Below are positions 10,795 to 22,027 of a stretch of 64,000 bases of DNA, in pieces. Source of the DNA: Lomentospora prolificans (lineage: Eukaryota; Ascomycota; Sordariomycetes; Microascales; Microascaceae). The DNA lies in the NCBI GenBank assembly GCA_029532625.1, contig JARFXM010000002.1, positions 310,001 to 374,000 on the forward strand, in the 5' to 3' direction. Both the position numbers and the translations under genes were made by a program. Within the stretch, counting starts at the first letter, position 1. Every line of letters starts with the position of its first letter. The notes under the pieces were generated by a model. The model ran no database searches, was not told the origin of the DNA, and saw only the letters and a program-made list of their open reading frames with translations.

Positions 10795-13700
10795 GGTGGT
10801 GGTTTTTCTCCTCCGCGTGTCGTCGGTGTGTAAGAGTAAGATGAAGATGGAGAGTGGGATCGTGTGGTGTAAGAGAGTGAGCAGTGTGGATGGAGTTGGG
10901 CAGAGCATGGCATGGCAAGAGACATGGACACCCACTTTTCAATCCAGGATCACCTCTTCCACCCCTGAGGGCATCCACGTAACGGGATACGGGAAAAGGA
11001 CGGCATTAAGGACCATTCCAATGATAGCTGAGATGTGCCTCTCTGGCTGTCTTCTTCTGGTAGGATAGCCCCCACCTTGAAAATAACGGCTTTGTGCTAC
11101 CAACACCGGAAGAGACTTATTGAGGCACGAATACCACTCCAGGCGTCCCATCTTCAGATTATCACTAGCCAGAATCCTCGGTGTACCATAACGGCTACTG
11201 CACGCCTGAACTAAATTGCACGATGCCAAGCTAACCCATCGATAGAGCCAGCGAAGCGCCAAAGGGGGGCATGGCACGATGTTGGGCTTGGTCGCCCCCG
11301 TCGTACTATCTATCCAAAAGGGGGTGCTGTTCACCATGGTTAGCTCCGTCGCGGTTTCGGGAATGGAATTTGGACAGGGCGAGGTTTGGGGAGCCCTACC
11401 ACGGAACACCCCCCCCCTTTCCTTCTTTCCCCGGTCTCTCTTCCGTAGCTTCTCCACCGGGAGAACTGAGTGGTCGTAGCACTCGCGTGTTTCTCTTTTG
11501 GGGTTTTCTTCTCTGTGTCGGTAGCTGCTTGCTTTTGCCACCAGGACGACCTTTCATCACTCTTCCTCCTCTTCGTGGGCTGTCTCAGCGCCAAACAGAC
11601 AAGTCGAGGAACTGCAACCCCATCTCGAGAATTGAGTCCTGAACATGACTCGTGCTGCTGCAATTTGTTTTGGAAGAAACATGACCATGTCTCAACGGGC
11701 ACGTCGACGTGATATTACCCGATTTGAAGCGACCTCGCCTGCTGGTGTATCTCGGAGTGCGTCAGTCGATCAAAGAGCAAGAGGCAGAGGCAGGGCTTCC
11801 ATCCATCTCTTTTCGTAGATGCTGATTCAGGTACAATCTCGATCCGAACCAGTCCAGATCCCAGTCTGGCTGGCTGACTGGGGGGCGGGCTATCAGTAAA
11901 CAAAGTTCCGTGGGTGCGGTCAGCCGGCTCACTCGACAGAGCACGAGGACTTGCAAAGCCGATCTCGTTCCCCAAAGATCCCATCCATTATTTTACCTTA
12001 CCCTCCGGCTGTCCCTTCCCTTCATCTCTGCATCCTGGTTCAAGTCCCAGCTCCTTCGCAGACCCGGCGTGCATTGCACTACATAACGCCCAAGCCTGCA
12101 CCAGGGATGGATGCACGGCCTTCTTATCCATGCGTAGGGAATCCGCCACATGGAGTGCGACCCACTCGGGGAAACATTTCTCTGTGCCTACAGTTTGGTT
12201 TCCTCTTGGTAATGGAAGAGAGGGGGGCCGAAAAGGGATTAAAGAGGCAATGTGGTCATGCTGTAAAGCTCGTGGTCCACGTAGCTGTGATATGTATGAT
12301 CTCGGAGTAATGCCGCACGATTGGGCCGTGATGAGGATGGACTGGACCTGGGATGGAGGGGCTTTCTTCTTTATGCACTTTCCCCCCACTTTTCACACTC
12401 TTCACTTCCTACAGGGTAATACTCTTGCTTCCGGGGATGAACGTTCCTTGTCTGGTTGAACCTAGTCTTAGGAAAAAAACAAGATTGGCTTGCTTCGGGC
12501 TGTTCTTTTGTGCAATGTAATAATGTAGGAATGCCTGATGTACGAAAGGGACGAAGTGTGATGTAGCCGTTGGACATCTGGTGGCTTCCAATGGAGGATT
12601 AACCTGAAAAGGTCTAACCTCTCAATTTATGTCTTTGTTCATCCAGTCTTGGGTAAGCTTAGGAAGGGTACATGCGAGTTATTTCAGTTAGCCAGCCGGG
12701 CAGCCAGCCAGCTCTGGCTGCTGTTCCTAGATTTAGTGGTTGTTGAGACATTTTAGCGGGGGCTTTGGCGGATTAGCAGATGCTTAGGGTGGGCGTCAAC
12801 TCGATGTCACCCGCCTCAAGTATTGCCAGCCACTTCGACCGGCCTGGGCCCAACAACTACTCAGTAACTTTAGTGCTGGGGCAAGGCGAGCCAGCAAAAA
12901 GGAAGGGCGAGCCTAAACTCCATTCGCGAAGGTGGGAAAAGTTCCAGTTCTAAGCCCGGTCAGACGAGAGCTTCAGACCGGCCAACCTGACTCACGGCAC
13001 GTCACCAATGCAACTCTGCCCAAAACTGTAAATATCGACTCAATATGGGCACTCTATACTGCGACCTACTGCCACCGGATTCTACTCTCCGCCGCACTAC
13101 AACTGTGCTGCCACTGCGCCTACCTCCTATCGATAGTTTGTGATGGGTCTGATTGTCGATATTGGGCTAACTACCTGATCTCCATCTAATGATGGAATCA
13201 CTTCCTTATGCTTTTTATAACCCGGATATTTTTGGCAACAAGAGTTGTCCAAGACATCGAGGCTATCTGAGACAGACTTGCAGGATACAGGTGTGATGAT
13301 GTCTCTTTCCTTCTCCGTCTTCTCGCCTCAATCTCGAAAAGTCCATCCCAAAGCGAATACCTAGATAGACATATACAGTAGGTGCCAGCGCAAAACCATG
13401 ATTTCCCCCGCCAGAATACACACCAAGACCGTGGCCCTAGGAGAGGAAGGCGAGAAAGGTGGAGCGCCCGCGCGTGAAACGGCAAATGGTAACTCAAGGC
13501 GACGTGAGGGGCCTTCTGAGCAAAGGGAAATGAACATGTGCCGACATTTGCGCGCGCAACGACTAATAAAAGGTTTCAGCAGCGTAAAGCTTAACGGCAT
13601 CCTTCTCCTGGTCGACAAGACTTCTACGATACATTTCGACCCATTGTAAGCTTGTCTGCACAAGACAAACGGGCCAGACCGATCACAAGAATCGTCCCAA

Positions 13701-16700
13701 TATGGAAACCTCGCCCATGTCGGGGTCTTGCATCTCACTCACACACGTAGACACACATCCACACACACACTTACTTTCCACTTACACAAACGTAATACGC
13801 CACAGGCCTCGACTTCAAACCGCAACCTCCATCAGCATCTCCGGCTTACACTCCGTCTCGCGTCCCAGCCATATGGGGCCGGTAATCATCTACATGGCCA
13901 GCAAGGGCGGACAGCGCTGTTGGCCGGATCGATTACAATCTCTCCACTTCTCGTTTCTTGCACAAGAATCAACACTAACCCCTTTTCTTTCTTTGCTTTT
14001 TTTTCCTACCTTTTGGGCCCAATCCACCCTTAGGCGTCATACATACGTGACTACTTGTAGAGCTAAGCCGTGAATCGTGGGTCATTAAAACGGACATTGT
14101 CGATCGCCAAAACGTTCCTGCTTTGGCCTAGCCACATCCATGATCAATTAGAGTGCCATCCTGTCCCCCCACCCCCTGGGTCTGTCCCGCCCCCCGGTGT
14201 TGAAGTCGATGTGTTAGCCAGCACGTTCGTCGGAACCCCTGCTGCTAGCTAGCGCCAACGACATCGTCAATTCCATCTGCGAGTTCGTCGAATAGCCGAG
14301 AGCCAGCCCTTTTCTCGGGTTCTCCCATCCTGGACCAGGTGGAAATGTGGTTGCCAAGCGGAAAGCCAGCGAAGCAGATGGTCACGCGGTTGTCAGCAGG
14401 AAAAAAAAAAATAAATAACAACCGTATATGCAAATCCAGGAGATATGCGCGCAATAAGATCCTAAAGGAGCCGCAAGCTTTCTGACCCAGAGGAGACATT
14501 GGAGGGCGGCTGAGGAGGGGCTCGGTGAAGGCAAGATGTGGTGCAACCTCGATGCACCATGCTTTTTTTTCATATCCCTTTTCCTTCTTCCTCCTCTGCC
14601 TTCTCCTCCCATTCCTCAATCGGCCCCATCCTGCATCCCAATGGTTATTCATAAGTCGGCTCTGCCAAGTGAAATCATAATGGAACAACAACCCTGTTGC
14701 GGGCTAGACAAGGGTTCGACGTTCCCCCGGTTTGACCCTTCGCCTGCGATTCACCGGTGCGGGGACACGACCTCGGATGGATGTGCCTCTCCTGCCGGTG
14801 TTTGGGGCTCCTTTTTGCCTTTTCCTCATCCTTCCCATGAGGTTTTTTTTTTTTTTTTCCCTACCCGCATGCCGTCGTGGGTGTGTTCCCCCTTCTATCT
14901 ACAGCCCATTCTATCATCGATCCTTTGGTGGTTTTGCAGAGGAGCCCGATCCTCATGCACCTTCAGAATGATGACGACGGGCGCGTTTCGGGCCATAACC
15001 CTCTCTTGATGAAAACATCACGGCACATCGGCGTGGAGAAACCGAAAGATGGCTCCGTCCGCCTGATTCCGGCCCCGTTAGACCGATTACACCTCCGCTT
15101 GCCTAAGTCCCGTACCTCCCGGCACCACCCTTGTACGCACCGCTCTCGTGGGGACGGGGATCGGAAGGTGTGAGGGAGAAAGAGAAAAGAAGGTGAATGA
15201 AAGAGGAAGAAAAAGCAAGGTTGTCACATCTCTACCCTCCAGTAGCCCCATACGCCTCCGGACTCGGTGAAAGACCAAAATGTGAGCAGTAACATTGTCT
15301 CATGTGCTGTTTTTGGGCTGTTGCGTTCTTCACAAATTTAATTCCATGGAGATGCGGCCTTTGCCAAAATGTTCGCTCACGGCTTAAGCGAGGGCAGATG
15401 TGATCCGACTGAAGAGAAAGTACGGACTCACTTGCTGCTGTGGGACAGTATCAGCAGAAGCTGAGTGCGGCTTGGAAGCAAGGGAAAGTCAGCAATGAAC
15501 AGGAGGGTTTCATTTTTGTTATCGCCAAACAAGGACGATATTATAGCGTAAGAAGACACCGTGTTCGGGCTGCCCAGAGCCCGAGACAGGGCCCTCCCGC
15601 CGAGTAGCTACTGCTCCGGCGACGCCGCTGTCGAGTTCGCCTGGTTCCCGTGCCAAATTCGTCAAGGAGAAATAGGGCCAGCTCGTTTCGTCTTCGTCTC
15701 TACCATCTTAAAGCGAATTGAAATGCGGCGCGAAAGATAGCGAGATGAGCTGTTAGAATCGCCATGGCTCTCTCTACCTTGCTCCGTCTGCTCTTCTCGT
15801 ACACATACTTGTACGAGACACCTTTGAGCTATCCGCTTCAAGTCTCTCGCTTCTCATAAACCCTTAGTTTGGGCCTGGCTCAGATCCTCAGCTGAGCAAG
15901 TAATCCGTTCCTGAGTCTCCATGCCCTCCTTTGCTGCGTCGTGCCCTGTCTTCCGTGCTCTCACTCCTCAAGTATGACCTCTCACAAAACTTCCTCATCT
16001 CGAACCCTACGCCTCGAATCTCGAACCAAAAACGAAAAGCATTACCTTTTTCATCCTTCCATCACCCTTCTCCTCAAATTGCTGGTCACTCCCAGCTCAC
16101 TCTGTTCTCCGCACATTGCTTTTTCTCTCCTCGCGAGTCTCTCTGACCTATCAGATGTACCCAACGTTGTCGTCTATTCTTCTTTTCCTTTCCCCTGCCC
16201 AAACCCTCGACCCCCTCCCGAGAGGCTCACGCTCGGGCTTGCTCTCTCGATCCCTGGGAGCACGTGTTCGATGTTTGGAGACTTTGGTCAAGCTGTTATT
16301 GATTATCTTCGAGATGATGCGATTAAGAAGGGCCCTCGTATGATATCCCCCTGTGCAGCTACCGGGCTAGGATCTCGGTTTCCCTCGCTTCGAGAACAAA
16401 GCAAGCGATGGACTTTCTACGCATCTACGCGCACCGACTTTCTCAGCTGTGGCGTTCGATCTCGTTCGCTGGAGTGGAGGCAAGCAGGCAGATTCAGCCC
16501 CAATTTCACAACGTTTCTTTCCTTTTCCTTTCCCACCCAAGCATGCCTCTTTCGTCGCCAACTTACTCGAGAAAGCGGATTCTATCTGCGACGGACCCGT
16601 TCCGCTCCTTTCTCCTCATTGCTCGGAAAGCCCACTTTGGAGTCTCTCCCTCCTAGAGCTCCCCATACACATCAAATCTCTCTCGAAACATCGGCTGTTC

Positions 16701-18518
16701 GAGTCCCGCGATGGCATCATTGCCACGAAATTAACCCACCTTCTCTCGCAACGTCCAGCACTGAGTGATGAGGGGTCCGGATGAGGCCTCGGTTCCGAAT
16801 CATACGGCCGTGCAGTTGTGACGGCCCGCGACGCGCCCCGTTCGCGCATGTCAAATGTGACCTTAACTTATTAGTGGGTTCTGTCGTTTCTTCTCTCCAG
16901 GAATGGCCCGGCGAGAACAGTCCACCACTAGCATGCACGTCACGGCTTAGAAGGGGATGAGTAGTCACATTTTTTTATGCTTCCTCGGGGACCTGCCAAT
17001 AACCTTGCTCTAAACAAAATGCCGGACAGGGTCCTTCCTCAAGTCTAAATGGGGATACGAAGCTGCACCTTCCTTGCAGGGCAGGTCTCTTTTCTCTGCC
17101 TCTCGGAGTAAACGTCATATTTTATCCGCGGAGGTAGGTCAACAAGATCCGAAGAAAGCACTGGACTGGGTATATCCCTTCCGAACCGATCCTAATAAGG
17201 TTTCGGCAAGTCTCCCGCAAAACAGGCTTTTTTCCGTTTTTCCTTTTTTTTTTTTTCTTTTTTTTTTTTTTTTCCAGTGGGTCAATCCTCGTCTAGGTGC
17301 AGCAAGGGTTCGGAATGGGAACCTGGCTCTCGGAGTATTTCTCGCAAGTGTTCTTCCCTTCTAGTCTCTTTAAGCTCACGTTCGCGCGTCCCGGCAGTAA
17401 GTGTCTGTGTGTTTTCGGGAAGAACCCTACGCCCTGTCTCCGGCTTTATGTCCTACAAGTCCGGAGGCGCCTCACAAACAACCCCCAACAAACACGCGCA
17501 CCCCCTTTGGCCAAAAAGGAAGATCAACAGCAGGGAATAGGAAGGGGTGGAGAGGATGATAGTACGCCCTGCTATGTATTTCGTCGTTCACGCTCTTTAT
17601 CTCGGTCTGGGCGATGGCTGACGGTGAAAGAAGAACAAATCTGGGGACAATCCCCGATGTCGTCATTGGTAGGGAGAAGTTCATCCCGAAACACGCCCCC
17701 CCCTTCCCTTTTTTTGTCTCCCCTTCCCCGGCGCGGCTTGTGTGACGAAGGAGGCGAATCAAACTGTGCTACTAGCAATGAGAAAAAGATGGCGGCCAGT
17801 GGTTTTGACGACAGTTGTATGCATTCGAATCGTATGCAAGGCCATGGATCACAGCACCTTCTAGCCCCTTCCGGAACAATGAAGCACGCTCTACCCAAAG
17901 CAGGAAGGTGGACATTCGTTTCTATTCCCTGTGGTTCAAGATGCACGTTCTAAACCTTATCACATTGTGGGAGAGCAATATAAAGAATGCTGAGCCCCAG
18001 CGAAGCTTCTACGCTCCTGTGATGTGGGATATTGAAAGCGGGAATTGTCACACCTCGCTTCGCGAGCAGTTCACCTGCATCCGAGTCCCCAATATCTGCA
18101 TCTCCTGTTTCTGTCTCGCGAATTGCAAGGAATGGAAAGGAAAGAGAGGACAAGGACCTCAGGTCATGCGGTTTACTTCATCTGCGGGCTCGAGGACATC
18201 CAAGGAAGCAGCAAAAGCAAAGTAGGGTTATCCGGTTTTAACCAGTCATGACGCCTGGCAACGCTTTCTTTAGCGAAAACAGAGCATATATAGGGTATCC
18301 GTAAACTCTGATTCGATCTAGGGGCCTCTGAATCGCGATTACCCTCGCCTGAAGGATTTAGGTCGGCGATGTTTGAAAATAATCTACAACGTTAGCCCGA
18401 CCAAGGCACGAGCGGATACCTTGGCCCGACACTCGGGCTTGATATACAAAGCCTCGTTATTTCTAAGCTGACATATACGTAGGGTGTACGCAGCAGGGTT
18501 CACTCCCGCACACACACC

Positions 18519-20219
18519 TCAATTTCCTCCGATTGCTGACTGCCGGTGTCGAGTTCCGGAAGCCATAGGTTCCGCGCCCGTAGCTGTAGCAGCTATTGCA
18601 CCACCGAGTGCACCAAGAGCCCTATTATCCTCGTCCGTCTTAGCTTCCTTCTTCTTAATCTCACCTCCGGAGCTATGCGTAGCCTTTGCTACGGGGATGG
18701 TTTCCGCCTTGGCCTGGTCCTTAGCAAGGAGGTAATCTCCTCCCTGGAACACTTTGAAGACTCCATACAAGCCCCTGACTGGCCACATATCCCAGATCTT
18801 ATCCTTCAATCGCCGCCAAAAGGACATGCTACCCGGTGTGTAGCTATTTGGGGCGTGTGGCTTGACTTTGTCGTAGACGCTTGGCAAGTGTGACGCCCGG
18901 TACTTTTCTCTCAGCGCATTGTAGGCCTCCCGGTCGTAGTTTGCCCAGAACTCCTGCTGCGTGTAATACGTCTGGGCGTACAGACACTTCCTCCCACCGA
19001 GTTCTGCCAGTTTTGCCTCGAGCAACCTATTCAACCTCGTTGCTTCTCCCTTGTCAAAGGACATCGGGCCCCACACGCCAAAGTTGATGACCTCGGGCGA
19101 AGCGGGATTCCAGAACCCCGACAAATATTGGCGCTCGTTGCCCTCGCGCGGAACTCGCAAGGGACACAGCCAAACAGGGTAGATGCCGTATGTCTCGTTC
19201 ATCCAGTTTTGGAACTCGACGGACCTGTCAAAAGGGACCGCGACGTCCTGCGTGAGGTAGAACTCGGCTAGCCCGCTCTTGTGCAATGCGCCGTACATAA
19301 CGCGCGTGTGCAAGAGAGGATCGAGGATGCGGCGAGTGACGCGGTTGAAGGGGGTAATGAAGTATTTGAAGGCGTAGCGACCGGTCCAGAAGGCGCCTCG
19401 GTCATAGCGGAAGTAGTAGTCCGCGAGAGGAATGTAGTCAACGATGGTCTGACCTTCAGGTGACTTTTGCAGCTTCTTGGCCACTTCCTCAACATGAAGG
19501 TAGAACCATGGATCGCCGCGCCGTGTGAACCGTCGCAACTTTTCACCTTTCGGGACGGGGCCGTCGACCATGCGTCCGGCACAGGTAATGGTAGAATCCA
19601 TAGCAAACGTGATGGCATCCACAAATTGATTCTCCTCCTTCCCCGTCTCCTCCCTCAACTTCCCAACAGCCCCTTCAAAGCTCCGCGACAAATGATACTC
19701 CAACCTCACAAGCTCCCTTGCCTCCACCAGACGAATCCCCAAAAGGGTAATCACCCCCATCGTCCCAAACGCAGACGCCGCCCCGCGGAACAAGTCCGCC
19801 CTCTCCGCCGCCGAGGCGCGCGTTACTTCCCCGTCCGCAAGCACAATCTCGATCCATTCGACCGTCGCCTCAAAGGGCCCGTACCGGAACGAGCTGCTCT
19901 CGCCGGATGTCCCGGAAAAGCCGCCGCCGGCCGTGATGCCTGGGAACTCCATGATGACGGGCGGCACGACGCCGTACTTTACGGTCTCGCGCACGAGCTT
20001 GTCCATGGGGACGTTGGGCTCCACAATGGCGATGCGCGCGGTTGTGTCGACGGAAAGGACATTGTTGAGGCGGGAGGTGTCAACGATGTTGGCGCGTGTC
20101 TTGCCGGAGGGTCGTGTACTGTTGGTGGAACCGTGGTAGACGCGGAATGGGGTGCGGGTTTTGTAAAATTGGGCTATGGTGGAGGAAATGAGAGAGACTT
20201 CTGATGCGTGGCGGTCCAT
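18519..20219 (-). CDS. DHCR24-like FAD-dependent oxidoreductase
   Basis: A 566-residue single-exon protein of the FAD-linked (PCMH-type) oxidase family, most like delta(24)-sterol reductase/DIMINUTO. The FAD-binding domain covers roughly residues 30-200 and contains the glycine-rich loop EFPGITAGGGFSGTSGESSS (91-110). This is followed by a long DHCR24-type substrate region with motifs such as PLADYYFRYDRGAFW and QTYYTQQEFW. The last ~60 residues are Ala/Lys-rich and look disordered. Fungal ergosterol synthesis reduces the C24(28) bond with the unrelated Erg4, so the substrate of this fungal homologue is uncertain. The ATG at 20219 was chosen as the first in frame. The frame stays open for 19 further codons upstream with a hydrophobic stretch (PAVVLIPIASLYAHHYL) and no ATG, so an upstream exon adding a membrane anchor is possible. 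Confidence 0.85.
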   Translation of the reverse strand: MDRHASEVSLISSTIAQFYKTRTPFRVYHGSTNSTRPSGKTRANIVDTSRLNNVLSVDTTARIAIVEPNVPMDKLVRETVKYGVVPPVIMEFPGITAGGGFSGTSGESSSFRYGPFEATVEWIEIVLADGEVTRASAAERADLFRGAASAFGTMGVITLLGIRLVEARELVRLEYHLSRSFEGAVGKLREETGKEENQFVDAITFAMDSTITCAGRMVDGPVPKGEKLRRFTRRGDPWFYLHVEEVAKKLQKSPEGQTIVDYIPLADYYFRYDRGAFWTGRYAFKYFITPFNRVTRRILDPLLHTRVMYGALHKSGLAEFYLTQDVAVPFDRSVEFQNWMNETYGIYPVWLCPLRVPREGNERQYLSGFWNPASPEVINFGVWGPMSFDKGEATRLNRLLEAKLAELGGRKCLYAQTYYTQQEFWANYDREAYNALREKYRASHLPSVYDKVKPHAPNSYTPGSMSFWRRLKDKIWDMWPVRGLYGVFKVFQGGDYLLAKDQAKAETIPVAKATHSSGGEIKKKEAKTDEDNRALGALGGAIAATATGAEPMASGTRHRQSAIGGN

Positions 20220-20989
20220 GGTAAGATAGTGATGCGCGTAGAGGGAAGCGATTGGGATCAAAACTACAGCGGGCAAGCGCCGCGATGCTTAATTTGTAGA
20301 AATCAGGATGAGGTGCTGAAAGGGAAGTGGAGCGCCGCCGCGCCAAGATTATATGGTAGTTAAAAGCGCCGGTTCAGTACGAAGGACGCGAGTAAGCTTA
20401 GGAATGCACAATTTTGAGATGCCCGTCATGATGGAATTGACTTTTCAAGAGATCAATCCTTGACTGAATTCTTTGTATGACCTAGAATTTTGTTGCGCCC
20501 CGGAATGCTTGAGGCTGCAAAAGGCTCTGGTGGAGACATGGACCGGCATCAAGACAATCAATGGTGGGTGGTGATATCTATATATATATGGGCATATATA
20601 TCTTAGATATACATGGGTCGTTTTAGGGCATCCACAGCGCGCTTAGGTGCTAATTATAGCGCGATGGTGGATCAATTCCTGGCTGCATCGCCCAAACCGC
20701 CAGGGGCTTCCCCCTCGAGGCCGCCGTAACTTCACTATTGTTGGCGCGCAGGACCGCTGGAATGAGACGCCTAGCCTGGCCAGGCAGTGATGAATGAGTA
20801 CTAACTCACCAATCTTCAGTGTTCTCTTAACAGAACACTGAAAATGCCACCCAGAGAGTCAACGCTCCCACGGTATGTTCGATTTGATTCATCCGGGCAA
20901 TCTACGCCAGCATGGTATTACTCGCGGTATCTCGGCTCTCCCACCCGTAAAAGTACACAATCTATCTACATAGTATACACGAATACGTT
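20220..20989. other. Intergenic, DHCR24-like promoter side and ankyrin gene 3' flank
   Basis: Nothing coding was seen. An AT-rich imperfect palindromic stretch (TATATATAT and CATATATAT words) lies at about 20575-20612. The left part is the 5' flank of the DHCR24-like gene, and the part next to 20990 is the 3' flank of the ankyrin gene. Confidence 0.5.
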
Positions 20990-22027
20990 TTACACTTCCC
21001 CCCTCAGTATCCTCGCGACGCCGTCATGGCCCCTCCTCTCCGCCAGCTCCACCAGCGTAAGCCCATTCACATCCCTCGATTCCACCAGCACATCCCCCCT
21101 CGCCAACAACATCCTCGCCACCTCCTCGTAACCCCCCAGCGCTGCCGCCGCCAGCGCCGTGTGACCGTTGCCATCCCTAATATCCGCCCTGACATCAGGC
21201 CTGGCGAGCAATCTCCGCACAATCGTCGCGTGGCCCTGTCTCGCAGCCAGGAACAGCGGCGTCTGCCCCAGCGCATCAATCGAGTTGACGTCGACCCCGG
21301 CATTCTCGAGCAACAGCTCCACGACGGCCGTGTGGCCTGCGGAAGCAGCCAGTGCCAACGGCGTCCTCTTCCATTCATCCGGTGAATCGGGATCGACGCC
21401 GGGCTGCGACAGCAGGGCCCTGACAACGGCTTCGTGGCCGCCCTCGGCCGCGTGCGCCAGGGTGGCGTGCCTGGCCTGTCCGGCCGAGACGGCCCCCAGG
21501 GAGCTGCCCCGGGCGAGCAGCAGCGCCACAATCTTCTCGTGGCCTGCACGAGCAGCGCAGGCGAGGGGTGTCTGGCCGAAGCTGTCTGGGAGGTCGACCT
21601 CTACGTCTGCGCGGGCGAGCAGTAGCTTGACGGCGCCTTCGTTGCCGGCGGAGCTGGCGTACCACAGGGGCGTGCAGCCGTGCTTGTCGCGGGTATTAGG
21701 ATCAACGCTCTTTTGGTCTAGCAAAAGAGCAACGACGGAGTCGTGGCCGTTTTGCGCGGCTATGGAAAGCGGGGTCTGGCCATAGCGCTCCGCCGAGTCG
21801 GCGAGGAGATCAAGTTGGCCAGCAAGTAAGATGGAGACGGTTGAAGCGTTACCGGCCTCAGCGGCCAGCCAAAGAGGGGTCTGGTCATCGTATTCGGAGT
21901 GGGAGGCGAGAGATGGGTTTTCTTGGAGGATGCGGCGCACCGTAGCGTCGTCGCCCTGTTCGGCGGCGATAGAAAGGGTAGAGCGGCTGAGGGGAGTGCC
22001 GAGTGTGGGGGATTCTGGGGGCTCCAT
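20990..22027 (-). CDS. Ankyrin-repeat protein
   Basis: A 345-residue single-exon protein made almost wholly of ankyrin repeats. I count about nine units of roughly 33 residues between residues ~17 and 340, with the expected TPLxxAAxxGHxxVVxLLL core (for example GQTPLSIAAQNGHDSVVALL and GQTPLFLAARQGHATIVRRL). There is no signal peptide, membrane segment or attached catalytic domain. The short N-terminus (MEPPESPTLGTPLSRS) is Pro/Ser-rich and could be a phosphorylated leader. Such solo-ankyrin proteins act as protein-binding scaffolds; the partner cannot be read from sequence. The start is the first in-frame ATG, and a TATA box lies about 170 bases upstream at 22193-22201. The gene runs in the same direction as the DHCR24-like gene and is divergent from the FHIP gene. 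Confidence 0.9.
   Translation of the reverse strand: MEPPESPTLGTPLSRSTLSIAAEQGDDATVRRILQENPSLASHSEYDDQTPLWLAAEAGNASTVSILLAGQLDLLADSAERYGQTPLSIAAQNGHDSVVALLLDQKSVDPNTRDKHGCTPLWYASSAGNEGAVKLLLARADVEVDLPDSFGQTPLACAARAGHEKIVALLLARGSSLGAVSAGQARHATLAHAAEGGHEAVVRALLSQPGVDPDSPDEWKRTPLALAASAGHTAVVELLLENAGVDVNSIDALGQTPLFLAARQGHATIVRRLLARPDVRADIRDGNGHTALAAAALGGYEEVARMLLARGDVLVESRDVNGLTLVELAERRGHDGVARILRGEV

Larger units (their letters stand above)
7451..18518. other. 11-kb gene desert
   Basis: No gene could be supported on either strand over about 11 kb. The sequence is dominated by purine/pyrimidine-asymmetric tracts, homopolymers (C22 at 9099-9120, T24 at 10771-10794, T-rich tract near 17240-17275) and microsatellites (AT repeat near 8690, CA-rich tract near 13740-13770). 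Several open frames exceed 100 codons (for example 10062-10931 minus, 10939-11541 minus, 11914-12459 plus, 15941-16768 plus), but they are low-complexity or unbiased at the third base. It could hold long non-coding RNAs or far-upstream promoter DNA; the sequence alone cannot show this. Confidence 0.5.

Noticed and set aside
10024..10935. Two overlapping minus-strand open frames of about 290-300 codons
   Set aside because: They lie in different frames over the same pyrimidine-rich DNA, start at weak codons, and encode Ser/Pro/Leu/His low-complexity sequence including a Lys run made by the poly-T tract. This is typical of stop-poor non-coding DNA.
10939..11541. 200-codon minus-strand open frame
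   Set aside because: It contains some protein-like sequence (TPFWIDSTTGATKP) but no codon bias, no splice-supported extension and no known family; kept only as a note.
15941..16784. Possible small plus-strand gene starting at 16271 (MFGDFGQAVIDYLRDDAIKK)
   Set aside because: A GTATGA donor and CTCAG acceptor could join it to a second open frame ending at 16784, but third positions are A/T-rich and the splice choice is arbitrary.
19467..20204. 245-codon open frame antisense to the DHCR24-like gene
   Set aside because: A shadow of the G/C-rich third positions of the real gene on the other strand.
21168..21785. 205-codon open frame antisense to the ankyrin gene
   Set aside because: A shadow of the ankyrin repeats; its apparent periodicity comes from the repeat units on the minus strand.
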